33,333 nt of DNA, from positions 1 through 33,333 of the forward strand of contig JAGDWP010000028.1 in the NCBI GenBank assembly GCA_023269855.1, read 5' to 3'. This stretch comes from Nitrososphaerales archaeon. Lineage in GTDB: Archaea > Thermoproteota > Nitrososphaeria_A > Caldarchaeales > Wolframiiraptoraceae. The notes under the pieces were generated by a model. It was not told the origin of the DNA, searched no databases, and saw only the letters and a list, made by a program, of their open reading frames with translations. Position numbers and translations under genes: made by a program. Positions 25,233-33,333 of the stretch are shown here, piece by piece; within the stretch, counting starts at the first letter, position 1; every line of letters begins with the position of its first letter.

Positions 25233-26525
25233 GTGAATACAGATGCGATTCTGCTTTCTCTAGAAGCTCTTAAAGTATGCCGGGAGATAAATGTCTCCCC
25301 TAGCTCTGCATTATATTTCGTTGCCAAGAAGAGAAGATATAGTATCAAGGATTTAAGGATGGCTAGAAAGATACTTCATGTTTATTCTATCTATAGAAAG
25401 TCTGCTCAAAAATGTTTGAAGAAGCTCGTAGTAGGCTCGAGTCTTGACTGGTTAGGTATAACTATTCTTGAACTTATCTCATCCTCCATAATTGGTGGAA
25501 TAAATTTTGGAGATATAAGTCAACTAGTATCTAGTCTAAGGCAAGCCATGGGTAAGAATTGGCCAGAAGAACTTGAAAAATACCTGGGAATTCTAAGATT
25601 CGTTTCTTCAAGTCCTACGATAGAGGTGAATTATCCTAACTGGTTTATGAAATACTTAGAGAAGATGATAATGGGGAGAATTGAAACAGAACGCTACTTG
25701 GATTTCCAAGATAAAGTTAACCCACCAATGTACGCATCTCTCAATACTCTGAAAGTAAGCATTGATGAAATTCTGAAATTAGCAGATGAAGAAAATGTTC
25801 TTCTCAGAGAAGATAATAGATTACCCGGCATATACATAGTAGAAGCTTCAAACACTAAAGGATTAAAAAGATTAATAGATAAAGGATTAATTACTATACA
25901 TGACTTCTCTAGCTACTATGCGGTTAAAGCTTTAAGACCTGAACCTAATGAACTTATTCTAGACGTATGTTCCGCTCCTGGAACAAAGACTTGGATTTCA
26001 ACATTAGAGATGAAGAATAGAGGTAAGATAATATCGATAGATTCATCTTGGAAAAGGATTAGAAGCCAATTAAAAAGAATGAAGTTTCTTGACGCAACGA
26101 TAGTTCAGCTAATCCAAGCTGACGCTACGATTCCTTTACCATTGAGAATAGAGGTTGACAAAGTAATTGTTGATCCACCATGTAGTTCAACTGGCTTAAT
26201 ATGGAGAGAACCATTCTATAGATGGGTGATAAAACCCAGACACATAAAGATGTTTGCAAATCTTCAATCAAAAATACTAGAGAATTCAGCAATCCACCTC
26301 AAAAGAGGTGGACTACTATTATACTCAACCTGCAGCATAACTATTGAAGAAAATGAAATAGTTGTAGAAGATTTTATAAGAACTCATCCTAACTTTGAGT
26401 TAGTAGAGATACCGCTGAATATAGGTTCCCAAGGCTTAAGAGGTTTAACTGAAACTAGGAGGCTCTATCCCCACACTGATAGATGTAACGGCTTCTTCAC
26501 TGCATTACTTAAGAGAAGATATTGA
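25233..26525 (+). CDS. RNA m5C methyltransferase, NSUN/RsmB (NOL1/NOP2/Sun) family
   Basis: This 430-residue SAM-dependent enzyme methylates cytosine C5 in tRNA or rRNA. The N-terminal 160 residues are a helical NusB-like domain; an RNA-binding linker follows; the catalytic domain begins near 230. SAM motif I is DVCSAPGTKT (244-253). Motif IV DPPCSSTG holds Cys317 and motif VI YSTCS holds the nucleophile Cys367. The C-terminal RLYPHTDRCNGFFTALL is also standard. The start is GTG 25233. The exact target base is not predictable. It is divergent from polB1 across 96 AT-rich bp. Confidence 0.92.
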   Translation: MNTDAILLSLEALKVCREINVSPSSALYFVAKKRRYSIKDLRMARKILHVYSIYRKSAQKCLKKLVVGSSLDWLGITILELISSSIIGGINFGDISQLVSSLRQAMGKNWPEELEKYLGILRFVSSSPTIEVNYPNWFMKYLEKMIMGRIETERYLDFQDKVNPPMYASLNTLKVSIDEILKLADEENVLLREDNRLPGIYIVEASNTKGLKRLIDKGLITIHDFSSYYAVKALRPEPNELILDVCSAPGTKTWISTLEMKNRGKIISIDSSWKRIRSQLKRMKFLDATIVQLIQADATIPLPLRIEVDKVIVDPPCSSTGLIWREPFYRWVIKPRHIKMFANLQSKILENSAIHLKRGGLLLYSTCSITIEENEIVVEDFIRTHPNFELVEIPLNIGSQGLRGLTETRRLYPHTDRCNGFFTALLKRRY

Positions 26526-26537
26526 CAAATCCTGAGA

Positions 26538-27332
26538 CTAAATCATTAAAGCAGTCCCTAAACCTTTCCTCATCCGGTAACTCTCCAAAAAGTAGACTAT
26601 TAGTGAACCGATTACTATGACTATTGAGGATGCAGCTGTTATGACTGGAACATTTGTTGGATGTCTCAGCGATCCCCAAACCCATATGGGGAATGTAACT
26701 TCCGAACCTATCGTGAAGAATGTAATTATGAAGTTATCGAAAGACCACAAGAAAGTTATCAGGGCTGACACGGCTATAGATGGATAAATTAACGGGAGCG
26801 TTATATTCATGAATGTTTGCAGCTCATTAGCTCCTAAGTCCATGCTTGCCTTCTCATAATTTGGGTTAAGGCTTATCAATCTAGCCGCTATAATGAATAC
26901 AACGAGGGGTATGCTATAGATTATATGGCTCAGTATGACCGTCAAGATGGATAATGGTATACCGATAGTGTGAAAGAATACTAATGATGAAACTCCTATT
27001 ACTAGCCAAGGCATTATGAATGGAATCACAATAAATCCAACAAATAGTGTATTTCTTCTCAACCTTACAAAACTGAAAGAAGCTGGGATACCGATAGATA
27101 ATGACCCCGCAGTAGCACCCAAAGCGATAATTATCGAGTTAAGTATACTCTTAAAGAAAGCAGGGTCTTCAAGTAGCCTTGAATACCATTTTAATGTGAA
27201 GCCCTTAAATGGGAAGATAAAATAGATACTATCATTAAAAGAGAAGAGTAAAACTAACCCAATCGGGAAATATATTAACAATAGAATAACTGTTGAAGTA
27301 AAGATGTTTAGGAAACTCTTCACTTTACTCAT
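26538..27332 (-). CDS. potC: ABC transporter permease, PotC-type (spermidine/putrescine-like)
   Basis: This 264-residue protein has six membrane helices and the cytosolic EAA loop YEKASMDLGANELQTFMNITLPL (about 160-182), which docks the ATPase. The start NIFTSTVILLLIYFPIGLVLLFSFN is typical of PotC. It is the last gene of the operon; its ATG overlaps the potB-like stop (27329-27332, ATGA). Substrate assignment to polyamines rests on family resemblance; related importers carry other small cations or solutes. Confidence 0.85.
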   Translation of the reverse strand: MSKVKSFLNIFTSTVILLLIYFPIGLVLLFSFNDSIYFIFPFKGFTLKWYSRLLEDPAFFKSILNSIIIALGATAGSLSIGIPASFSFVRLRRNTLFVGFIVIPFIMPWLVIGVSSLVFFHTIGIPLSILTVILSHIIYSIPLVVFIIAARLISLNPNYEKASMDLGANELQTFMNITLPLIYPSIAVSALITFLWSFDNFIITFFTIGSEVTFPIWVWGSLRHPTNVPVITAASSIVIVIGSLIVYFLESYRMRKGLGTALMI

Positions 27333-28201
27333 TCATAAAGCCTCCTAACACCGAGAAGCTTAAAGATAACATACATAACTATTAGAGTAATTGATACTAA
27401 GCTGATCGTCGCAGCTGATGCATATGGCCAGTTACCCACAGTTAGATATTGTCTAACTATCATGTTTCCAAGCATATACGTCTTACCTCCCACTAGAGCT
27501 GGAATAGCAAACTCACCCATCAATGGTATATAGATGAATAGGAATGCAATAGCTATTCCAGGCATGCTGAGTGGAAGTGTTACTCTAAAGAATACACTAA
27601 GCTTATTTGACCCTAGGTCCATGGCTGCTAGGTATAGGTTTTCGGGAATGCTTCTAATAGTTATGTAGAGGGGTACGACTGCGTATGGTAACGCATTATG
27701 TAGGACAACTATGATGACTGCGTAGATGCTGTGGAAGAAGAATGTTATAGGCTGATCTATAAGCCCCAATGTTATGAGGAAACTATTAATTAATCCATTC
27801 TCTCCGAGAATGTTCCTCCAAGCAAATATCCTAATAAGATAATTCATTTCAAGCGGGATCAAGATCAATAAGATTATCTTTAAACCCGTATCCCCACTAG
27901 TCATTCTAGCAAGGAAATACGCTATAGGATATGCAACTAGCAATATTATCAGGAAAGTAACGATAGAGATAATATTCGTTGATATAAAGACATTCTGAGA
28001 TAATTCTTCAGTAAAGAATCTTACGTAATTCTCCAATGTAAAGACTCTAACTACGCGGTACAGAGGTTCACCATGCCAGAAACTATACATTATCATGGTA
28101 ACCAATGGAATGTAGAAGAAGATTGTCAGATAGATTATTGCAGGTAGAGAATATATAAGGTTCCTCATTAGCTTCCAACTTTTCTTCTTAGATATCTTCA
28201 T
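27329..28201 (-). CDS. potB: ABC transporter permease, PotB-type
   Basis: This 290-residue protein has six membrane helices. The EAA loop is LYLAAMDLGSNKLSVFFRVTLPLS (about 188-211). The N-terminal YSLPAIIYLTIFFYIPLVTMIMYSF and the FTLENYVRFF segment are characteristic of PotB-like subunits, which pair with PotC. Its ATG overlaps the end of potA (ATGA, 28198-28201). Confidence 0.85.
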   Translation of the reverse strand: MKISKKKSWKLMRNLIYSLPAIIYLTIFFYIPLVTMIMYSFWHGEPLYRVVRVFTLENYVRFFTEELSQNVFISTNIISIVTFLIILLVAYPIAYFLARMTSGDTGLKIILLILIPLEMNYLIRIFAWRNILGENGLINSFLITLGLIDQPITFFFHSIYAVIIVVLHNALPYAVVPLYITIRSIPENLYLAAMDLGSNKLSVFFRVTLPLSMPGIAIAFLFIYIPLMGEFAIPALVGGKTYMLGNMIVRQYLTVGNWPYASAATISLVSITLIVMYVIFKLLGVRRLYE

Positions 28202-29271
28202 TCCTCAATCACTATTACATCTTCTCTATCCCACTTCAAGAAGACTACTTCATCAACACTATATGTTGAACCAAGTGTTCTAGCAGTAAAAATTCCAGAA
28301 TCTTCAGTCTCTATCTTCAAATCACTATAAGCTCCTTTATAGATGACTTCCACTATCCTCCCAGACAACACATTCTTATCTCCAATCTGAGTATTGAGAG
28401 AACTCATAATCTTGACTTTTTCAGGTCTAATCATAATCTGTATCTTATCTCCTTTTTTCAATTCTTTAAATGTTCTACCCTCTATCTTCAATTTCCCGCA
28501 GGTCGATGTGAATATGTCTCCATCTATAGAATCCACTACGCATTCAATTATGTTTACTTCTCCTAGGAATTCTGCTGTAAACCTATTCTTCGGTCTCTCA
28601 TATATCTCCTTAATTGTGCCAATATCGATTATTCTTCCAGACTTCAAGATAGCTACTCTATCAGACATTACCATTGCTTCTTCATGATCATGTGTTACGT
28701 AAACCCATGTAGAGTTTAGGTTCTTCTGTAGTTTCCGCAGCTCAAGCTGCATCTCTTTTCTCAGTTTTACATCGAGTGGTCCGAGTGGTTCGTCAAGTAA
28801 AAGTATCTCAGGTTCAAGTATAAGTGAACGTGCTAAAGCAACTCTCTGCTGTTGCCCACCACTTAATTGAGTTATCCTCCTATCTAAAAGTTCTTCAATA
28901 TGTAGTAGTTCGGCAACATCTTTCACTTTCTTTTTTATCTCATTGATCGGGTATTTCCTAATCTTTAGACCGTAAGCAATGTTGTCGAATACGTTTAGAT
29001 GGGGGAATAATGCCAGGTCTTGGAAAACCATGCTGGTAGGTCTCCTATATGGGGGAACATTATTCATAAGTTCTCCATTAATGTATACTTCTCCCCTAGT
29101 AGGGTCTTCAAATCCTCCAATGATCTTAAGGAGGGTACTCTTACCACTTCCACTAGGTCCTAGAACAGTTAACAGCTCGCCTCTCCTAATTTTTAGGTTT
29201 ATATCTTCAAGTGCAGTTATCTTTCCGTAATTCTTATAAATACTTATTAATTCTAATGAAAACGGAGTCAT
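28198..29271 (-). CDS. potA: ABC transporter ATP-binding protein, PotA-type
   Basis: The product has 357 residues from ATG 29271. Walker A is GPSGSGKST (38-46), the Q-loop FQD (83-85), the signature LSGGQQQ (136-142), Walker B ILLLDEP (156-162), and the H-loop is YVTHDHEEA. The last 110 residues form the TOBE-type regulatory domain usual for PotA/FbpC/UgpC importers. The track's start at 29310 lies inside the upstream gene. ATG 29271 comes 2 bases after the potD stop and gives the family N terminus. Confidence 0.9.
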   Translation of the reverse strand: MTPFSLELISIYKNYGKITALEDINLKIRRGELLTVLGPSGSGKSTLLKIIGGFEDPTRGEVYINGELMNNVPPYRRPTSMVFQDLALFPHLNVFDNIAYGLKIRKYPINEIKKKVKDVAELLHIEELLDRRITQLSGGQQQRVALARSLILEPEILLLDEPLGPLDVKLRKEMQLELRKLQKNLNSTWVYVTHDHEEAMVMSDRVAILKSGRIIDIGTIKEIYERPKNRFTAEFLGEVNIIECVVDSIDGDIFTSTCGKLKIEGRTFKELKKGDKIQIMIRPEKVKIMSSLNTQIGDKNVLSGRIVEVIYKGAYSDLKIETEDSGIFTARTLGSTYSVDEVVFLKWDREDVIVIEE

Positions 29272-29273
29272 TT

Positions 29274-30398
29274 TTAGCCTGCTATGATCTCTTCCCAGAC
29301 TTGAAGCCACTCATCTAAGTTGGGTGGATCTATTAATGGTAACACTTCAGATAGTTTTTCAGGTCCAACGATTCCACTTTCAGCAATCTTCTCAGGTGGA
29401 AGCTTCTTGAATGCTTGTTCATTGGTTGGACCATAAAGCCATTCATAAGCATAATAGTATTGTGGTTCTTCAGAGATAAAGTAATCAATGTAGAGATAAG
29501 CTCCATCAAAATTCTGGGATGTTTTTAAGATGCTTAATCCACATAGCCATCCTATGCCTTTTCCTTCAGGTAGAGTAAACTCAGCTTCTATCCCTTCAGA
29601 TTTTAACCAGTAAGAGTGTGCTGGACCGCTTCCAGCAATGATCCATGCATCCCCCGAAGCTAATAACTCTCTAGCTTCGATATCACTTTCATAGAACTTT
29701 AGGATTACGTCTCTATGCTCTTTATAGAATTCCTTAATCCTTTGTAGGTCTTGGCTCCCTAGATTCCATGGATCTTCATAGTTAAGAGCCCATGCAGCTA
29801 TTACTATTCCTATCCTAGCATCATTTAATATTAAGACTCTATTCTTGTAGGCTGGATTGAAAATGTCTATCCACTTATCAATTAATGGAATCTTATCTTT
29901 CCTGTATGTGACTCCTGCTTGAAGACCGAAGGCCGTTGGAACCATGTATAATTTACCATCTCTCCAAATCTCGGGGTAATCTCGTAGACTCTTGAATAAT
30001 TTATTCCAGTTGCTAAGTCTTGAGGGATCGATGGGCTGAAGCATGTCTTGCTCTATCAGTCTAGGTAGGAAGTCTATGCAGGGGCTTACGACATCTGCTT
30101 TAAACCCTCCCATAAGCTTTGCAAGCATCTCAGGTTGAGAAGTAAATATACTGTTTTCAATAGTTAGAGTTGGATATTTTTCAGTGAGAGGGTTAAAAAC
30201 TTCTGGAACCGTGAAGTCTTCCCATACGAACGCTGTCAACTTACCTAGAGTAGTAACTTTGGAGGTTGTCGGAGTTTGAGCCGGTAAACTCATGAATGAG
30301 TAAGCTGCCAAACCAGCTCCAATTAATATTATTACTAGTACTATGACCAAGGCAAGTCTGGAAACTCCTTTCACCTTAGATCCTATATTCCACCACAT
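29274..30398 (-). CDS. potD: ABC transporter substrate-binding protein, PotD-type
   Basis: This 374-residue extracellular solute-binding protein is held by an N-terminal membrane helix (about 14-35); there is no lipobox Cys, so it is anchored by the helix. The binding-protein fold follows (LTAFVWEDFTVPEVFNPL, ADVVSPCIDFLPRLIEQDMLQPID, LYMVPTAFGLQAGVTYRKD, then GWLCGLSILKTSQNFDGAYLYIDYF), which resembles PotD/spermidine-binding proteins. It is the first gene of the potD-A-B-C order. AGGAG abuts its ATG with no spacer, so either the transcript is leaderless or an internal start is used. Confidence 0.82.
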   Translation of the reverse strand: MWWNIGSKVKGVSRLALVIVLVIILIGAGLAAYSFMSLPAQTPTTSKVTTLGKLTAFVWEDFTVPEVFNPLTEKYPTLTIENSIFTSQPEMLAKLMGGFKADVVSPCIDFLPRLIEQDMLQPIDPSRLSNWNKLFKSLRDYPEIWRDGKLYMVPTAFGLQAGVTYRKDKIPLIDKWIDIFNPAYKNRVLILNDARIGIVIAAWALNYEDPWNLGSQDLQRIKEFYKEHRDVILKFYESDIEARELLASGDAWIIAGSGPAHSYWLKSEGIEAEFTLPEGKGIGWLCGLSILKTSQNFDGAYLYIDYFISEEPQYYYAYEWLYGPTNEQAFKKLPPEKIAESGIVGPEKLSEVLPLIDPPNLDEWLQVWEEIIAG

Positions 30399-30425
30399 CT
30401 CCTGTAATTTACTTATGTAACTGTA

Positions 30426-30440
30426 GGAAATATATATTCC
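30426..30440. promoter_or_regulatory. Near-palindromic TATA element shared by potD and the M20 gene
   Basis: GGAAATATATATTCC sits in the middle of the 72-bp divergent gap, its centre 35 bases from the potD ATG and 38 from the M20 ATG. Either direction gives a plausible box with a short leader. Confidence 0.45.
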
Positions 30441-30470
30441 ACCATTCTCATCTTTCTAACTAGATAAACA

Positions 30471-31574
30471 ATGCTTAGTGATTCTTTCAATAATGAGAAA
30501 GCATTAACTCTTCTCTCCAAGCTGATATCTATACCAAGCCCTTCTGGGAAGGAGGAAGAGTTAAGTTATTTCGTTTATGACTATCTAAGCAGTCTAGGGT
30601 TTAGCCCGATCCTACACGAAGTCTACAAGACTGGCCATAACGTAATAGTAAGATTAGGAAGAGGGGACAAACTACTCGTATGCGGGCATCTTGATACAGT
30701 TCCACCACTAGACATGAAGGAACCCTATAAACCCGTAGTGAGAGATGGAAGACTCTATGGTAGAGGAGCTTGCGATATGAAAGGCGGTCTAACCTCAGCT
30801 CTACTAGTTCTAGAAGAATTATCAAAGTCTAGGGATGAGCCAGACGTTACATTCGCATTCGTTGTTGATGAAGAAATGTATGGAAGAGGTGCAGCTGAAC
30901 TCTTAATTCGAGGGATATATGCAAGAGACTGCATGATTCTTGAACCCACCTCGATGGATATCTGTTTAGGAAATGCTGGATGTATAGAATTCAACTTAGT
31001 CTTCCATGGTAAAAGTGGTCATGGAGCATGTAGAGAAGTAGAAAACACTATCCTCAACTTCTTTAATTTCTACAAAGAATTAGAAAACAAAATCAACTTA
31101 GAGTTAAGCAATGAAGATATGGCCCCCATACTCAACTTGGGAAAGATTGAAGCTGGGTACAGCGGCTGGGTTATACCTTGGGAGGTTAAAGCAGACATAT
31201 TATTACACTTTCATCCAAATATTCCATATGCAAGAGTAGTTGAATTTTTGAAAAGAGAGATTAAAGAGTATAGTATTAGGAGGAATGTGGAGATAGAATT
31301 TGAAACAATACATGGATGTGATGGGTTCATGTCGGATTCAATGTACGTTAATTTATTAACTGAAACCTATAAGCAGGTGCTGAAAAGAGAACCGAAGCAT
31401 AGAATAATAGAATCAGAAACTGATGCTAACGCCCTGTATCATAAAGCAGGTGTAAACTCGATAATATATGGACCGGGAGAAATAAAGTATGCGCATTCTT
31501 CAGAAGAAAACGTTATTATAAAAGATGTAGTAGACGCTTCCAGAGTTCTAGGAGAATTCCTTAAAAAGATCTAA
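30471..31574 (+). CDS. M20-family amidohydrolase, ArgE/DapE-like
   Basis: This 367-residue di-zinc hydrolase cleaves N-acyl amides. CGHLDTVP has His73 and Asp75, YGRGACDMKGG the bridging Asp102, VVDEEMYG the general base Glu134 and ligand Glu135, ILEPT Glu158, and the C-terminal YAHSSEE the last His. A dimerisation insert (about 175-285) is present. Annotated relatives include acetylornithine deacetylase, succinyl-diaminopimelate desuccinylase and LysK. The sequence does not choose among them. Being divergent from a polyamine-type importer, it could deacylate an imported compound; that is inference. Confidence 0.85.
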   Translation: MLSDSFNNEKALTLLSKLISIPSPSGKEEELSYFVYDYLSSLGFSPILHEVYKTGHNVIVRLGRGDKLLVCGHLDTVPPLDMKEPYKPVVRDGRLYGRGACDMKGGLTSALLVLEELSKSRDEPDVTFAFVVDEEMYGRGAAELLIRGIYARDCMILEPTSMDICLGNAGCIEFNLVFHGKSGHGACREVENTILNFFNFYKELENKINLELSNEDMAPILNLGKIEAGYSGWVIPWEVKADILLHFHPNIPYARVVEFLKREIKEYSIRRNVEIEFETIHGCDGFMSDSMYVNLLTETYKQVLKREPKHRIIESETDANALYHKAGVNSIIYGPGEIKYAHSSEENVIIKDVVDASRVLGEFLKKI

Positions 31575-31638
31575 TCCAGCAATACAGATATACCTTTATC
31601 AATAGTGGATAAATAGGTTTTTCACTGGATGAAGTAAG

Positions 31639-32841
31639 TTGACGGTAGAGGAAGATTATAGTAGACAGCTAGGGTTTACAGTAGAATTAAGATATGAAGG
31701 TAAAGCTAGGTTCCTATCTCCAGTTCTTCCAAATAGTAAAGATTTTGCACCAACGTCTCTTCCAGCCTTTTTTAATCCTGCTTCAAAGTTAAGTAGAGAT
31801 ATAGCTGTGCTCTTCTTGAAAGCATACTTTGAGAATAGAGAGATAACTGTCTGCGAACCTCTCGCTGGAACTGGTGTTAGGAGTATCCGCTTCATACTTG
31901 AGACTAACTTAGTGAACTATGTCTTAGCTAATGACATCTCCAGAAATGCATACCAATTGATAAAAATAAACGCAAAATTAAACAATGTAGAAGATAGGCT
32001 TGAAGCCTCGAATCTTGATGCAAATGAGTTGCTTGCAGCTAGGGGGAGAGGCAGACCTAGATTTGACTACGTTGATATAGATCCTGCTGGTTCACCTGCA
32101 AAATATATGGAGAATGGTTTCAGAGGATGTGGAAAAAACTCTGTACTAGGAGCTACAGCAACTGATCTCTCAGCATTGACAGGCGCTAAACCTTTCTCAT
32201 GTCTAAGAAAATATGATTCATACTCTGTGAAGACGCCTTTCCTAAAAGAAGTATCTATAAGGATACTGGCAGGCTTCGCTGTTAGAACAGCTGCAAGAAT
32301 AGGTTTAGCTGCTGAACCAGTCTTCACATTCTTAAAAAGCTACTATACTCGAGTCTTTGTGAAGGTATCACCTGGAATAGATAAAGCCAAGAAGCTTCTC
32401 AGAGAAATTGGATGGATCTCCTATTGCCCAAGATGCCTAGCATTATACGTATATAGAACTAGTGATACGCCAATCTCTATATGTAAGAGATGCCTATCAA
32501 CTATACACCCTGTCGGTCCTCTATGGCTTGGAAGATTATGTAGTGAAGAAATAATTAAGAAAATGCTTAACTATGCTAACCGTGAACACGAAATATATGG
32601 GGAAGCAGTAAATCTACTGGAACAATTACTGGAGGAAGATACATCTATTATAGGTTATTATCCAGTGAACGTGATATCCTCCATCTTAAAGGTGAGGCCT
32701 GTTAAGCCTAATAATGTGATCGAAGAGCTTAGAGAAAAAGGATACAGAGCTACTTCAACCCATCTAGACCCATCAGCTTTCAAAACGGATGCGCCTCCAG
32801 AGATTATTAAAGAAGTCTTCCTGCATCTCGCTAGGAAGTAG
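31639..32841 (+). CDS. trm1: tRNA (guanine(26)-N2)-dimethyltransferase Trm1
   Basis: The product has 400 residues. It forms m2,2G26 in tRNA using SAM. The SAM motif is CEPLAGTGVRS (72-82); the acidic strand is VLANDISRNA. The catalytic-type motif DIDPAGSPAKY (146-156) and ATATDLSALTG (172-182) are Trm1-specific, as is the RKYDSY..HE/KE helix. A zinc-binding insert has Cys263, Cys266, Cys282 and Cys285. The C-terminal winged-helix-like domain is complete. The start is TTG 31639; no better in-frame start lies upstream. Confidence 0.93.
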   Translation: MTVEEDYSRQLGFTVELRYEGKARFLSPVLPNSKDFAPTSLPAFFNPASKLSRDIAVLFLKAYFENREITVCEPLAGTGVRSIRFILETNLVNYVLANDISRNAYQLIKINAKLNNVEDRLEASNLDANELLAARGRGRPRFDYVDIDPAGSPAKYMENGFRGCGKNSVLGATATDLSALTGAKPFSCLRKYDSYSVKTPFLKEVSIRILAGFAVRTAARIGLAAEPVFTFLKSYYTRVFVKVSPGIDKAKKLLREIGWISYCPRCLALYVYRTSDTPISICKRCLSTIHPVGPLWLGRLCSEEIIKKMLNYANREHEIYGEAVNLLEQLLEEDTSIIGYYPVNVISSILKVRPVKPNNVIEELREKGYRATSTHLDPSAFKTDAPPEIIKEVFLHLARK

Positions 32842-32943
32842 ACATAGTCTTTTGGGAAGCTCGTATATACAGTATAGCTCGTATCAACCACAACTATTTT
32901 ATAAAGAGATAATAATGATATTTATGGAGGTAGCTGGAGAAGA

Positions 32944-33042
32944 TTGTCTGGAGAATCAGAAATATGTGAAGTTCTTGACGATATCTGGGCTGAGATTAAC
33001 GAGATGTTAAAAGAGTTAATTAACAGGAAGGTGGATGTTTAA
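32944..33042 (+). CDS. Possible small protein or antitoxin remnant
   Basis: A 32-codon ORF (SGESEICEVLDDIWAEINEM and a short basic end) starts at TTG 32944, 12 bases after GGAGGT. The frame is open back to 32905, with a good ATG (32924) only in a neighbouring frame, so a frameshifted remnant is as likely as a real small gene. The acidic amphipathic helix is compatible with the end of a VapB-like antitoxin. This is a guess. Confidence 0.25.
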   Translation: MSGESEICEVLDDIWAEINEMLKELINRKVDV

Positions 33043-33065
33043 AATCTGCTCCTAGAGGTCATTTA

Positions 33066-33185
33066 CTACTTGTTTTCATGGATAGAGAAGTTGTTACATC
33101 GGATATATATAATGGTGTTACATTCTGGACATACAATCTTACCATCATCATCTACATAAACTCTATAAACACTACTCTTAAACAT
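33066..33185 (-). CDS. Small Cys-rich (zinc finger-like) protein, 39 residues
   Basis: This ORF is too short for the track. ATG 33185 is preceded by GAGGTG with a 6-base spacer, the strongest ribosome site in this end of the window. The product begins MFKSSVYRVYVDDDGK and has Cys19, Cys22 (CPEC), Cys30 and His36, a potential CCCH zinc knuckle. I do not recognise a family. Minus-strand ORF, convergent with the small ORF at 32944-33042. Confidence 0.45.
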   Translation of the reverse strand: MFKSSVYRVYVDDDGKIVCPECNTIIYIRCNNFSIHENK

Positions 33186-33216
33186 CTATCCCACCTCGGT
33201 GCTGTAACCTTAAGAT

Positions 33217-33292
33217 TTATGGGAGTCCTACCTCTCTTGATGGGTTATGATGGTGGTAGGAAAACCTTTCGAGAGGTGTAGGACTCCCTTAT
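33217..33292. repeat. 68-bp inverted-repeat element flanked by TTAT
   Basis: GGGAGTCCTACCTCTC (33221-33236) is repeated in inverted form as GAGAGGTGTAGGACTCCC (33271-33288), differing by a 2-base insertion. TTAT occurs directly on both sides (33217-33220, 33289-33292), like a target-site duplication. It could be a tiny MITE-like element or a strong RNA hairpin. Confidence 0.45.
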
Positions 33293-33333
33293 GGATTGTG
33301 GGTTATGCTATCTACTTATACTTATCTGGGCTT

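Noticed and set aside
1-33333. CRISPR arrays, rRNA genes or intact insertion sequences
   Set aside because: No regularly spaced repeats, rRNA-like sequence or transposase genes were seen.

Overview
The window reads as chromosomal DNA of a thermophilic crenarchaeon (Thermoproteota, Thermoprotei-like). The main evidence is a family-B DNA polymerase of the crenarchaeal PolB1/Dpo1 type, archaeal Trm1, a DUF2258 protein, an aKMT-like methyltransferase, a DUF1152 protein, an intron-containing tRNA-Arg, AT-rich promoters with short or no leaders, and frequent TTG/GTG starts with occasional GGAGGT sites. There is no rRNA, CRISPR array or intact insertion sequence, and the order cannot be fixed from this sequence alone.

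Layout. 1-516 is a decayed 3' part of a probable RecA-like ATPase gene. 780-14179 is an ordinary housekeeping and metabolic region: an MmsA-type aldehyde dehydrogenase, dCTP deaminase, a radical SAM protein, a membrane-anchored unknown, CorA, an EamA transporter, DUF1152, an aKMT-like methyltransferase, DUF2258, a DUF6786-like protein, two divergent DUF72 proteins with different C-terminal additions, a DUF401 permease and an FlK-like thioesterase. 14180-15053 is a scar-like stretch around tRNA-Arg(TCG): an N-terminal relic of NAD synthetase on one side and a LAGLIDADG homing-endonuclease relic on the other, neither called as such by the ORF track. 15054-15494 encodes a PRC-barrel/zinc-ribbon protein.

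15778-22450 is the most interesting part: six genes on the minus strand, overlapping or adjacent (ATGA, TAATG and TAGATG junctions), behind one clear TATA box. All products are membrane or secreted proteins: a DUF350-like membrane protein, a PrsW-like protein lacking the expected catalytic glutamates, a stalked surface protein with a cytosolic zinc ribbon, a stalked M6-type metalloprotease, a secreted helical protein with a C-terminal anchor, and a polytopic membrane protein. I read this as an uncharacterised surface-protease system; its substrate is unknown.

22632-33333 returns to core functions: PolB1, an NSUN-type RNA m5C methyltransferase, a PotD-A-B-C-type ABC importer operon divergent from an M20 amidohydrolase (sharing a near-palindromic TATA element), and Trm1. 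The right end holds a small ORF remnant, an unlisted 39-residue Cys-rich ORF, and a 68-bp inverted-repeat element flanked by TTAT.
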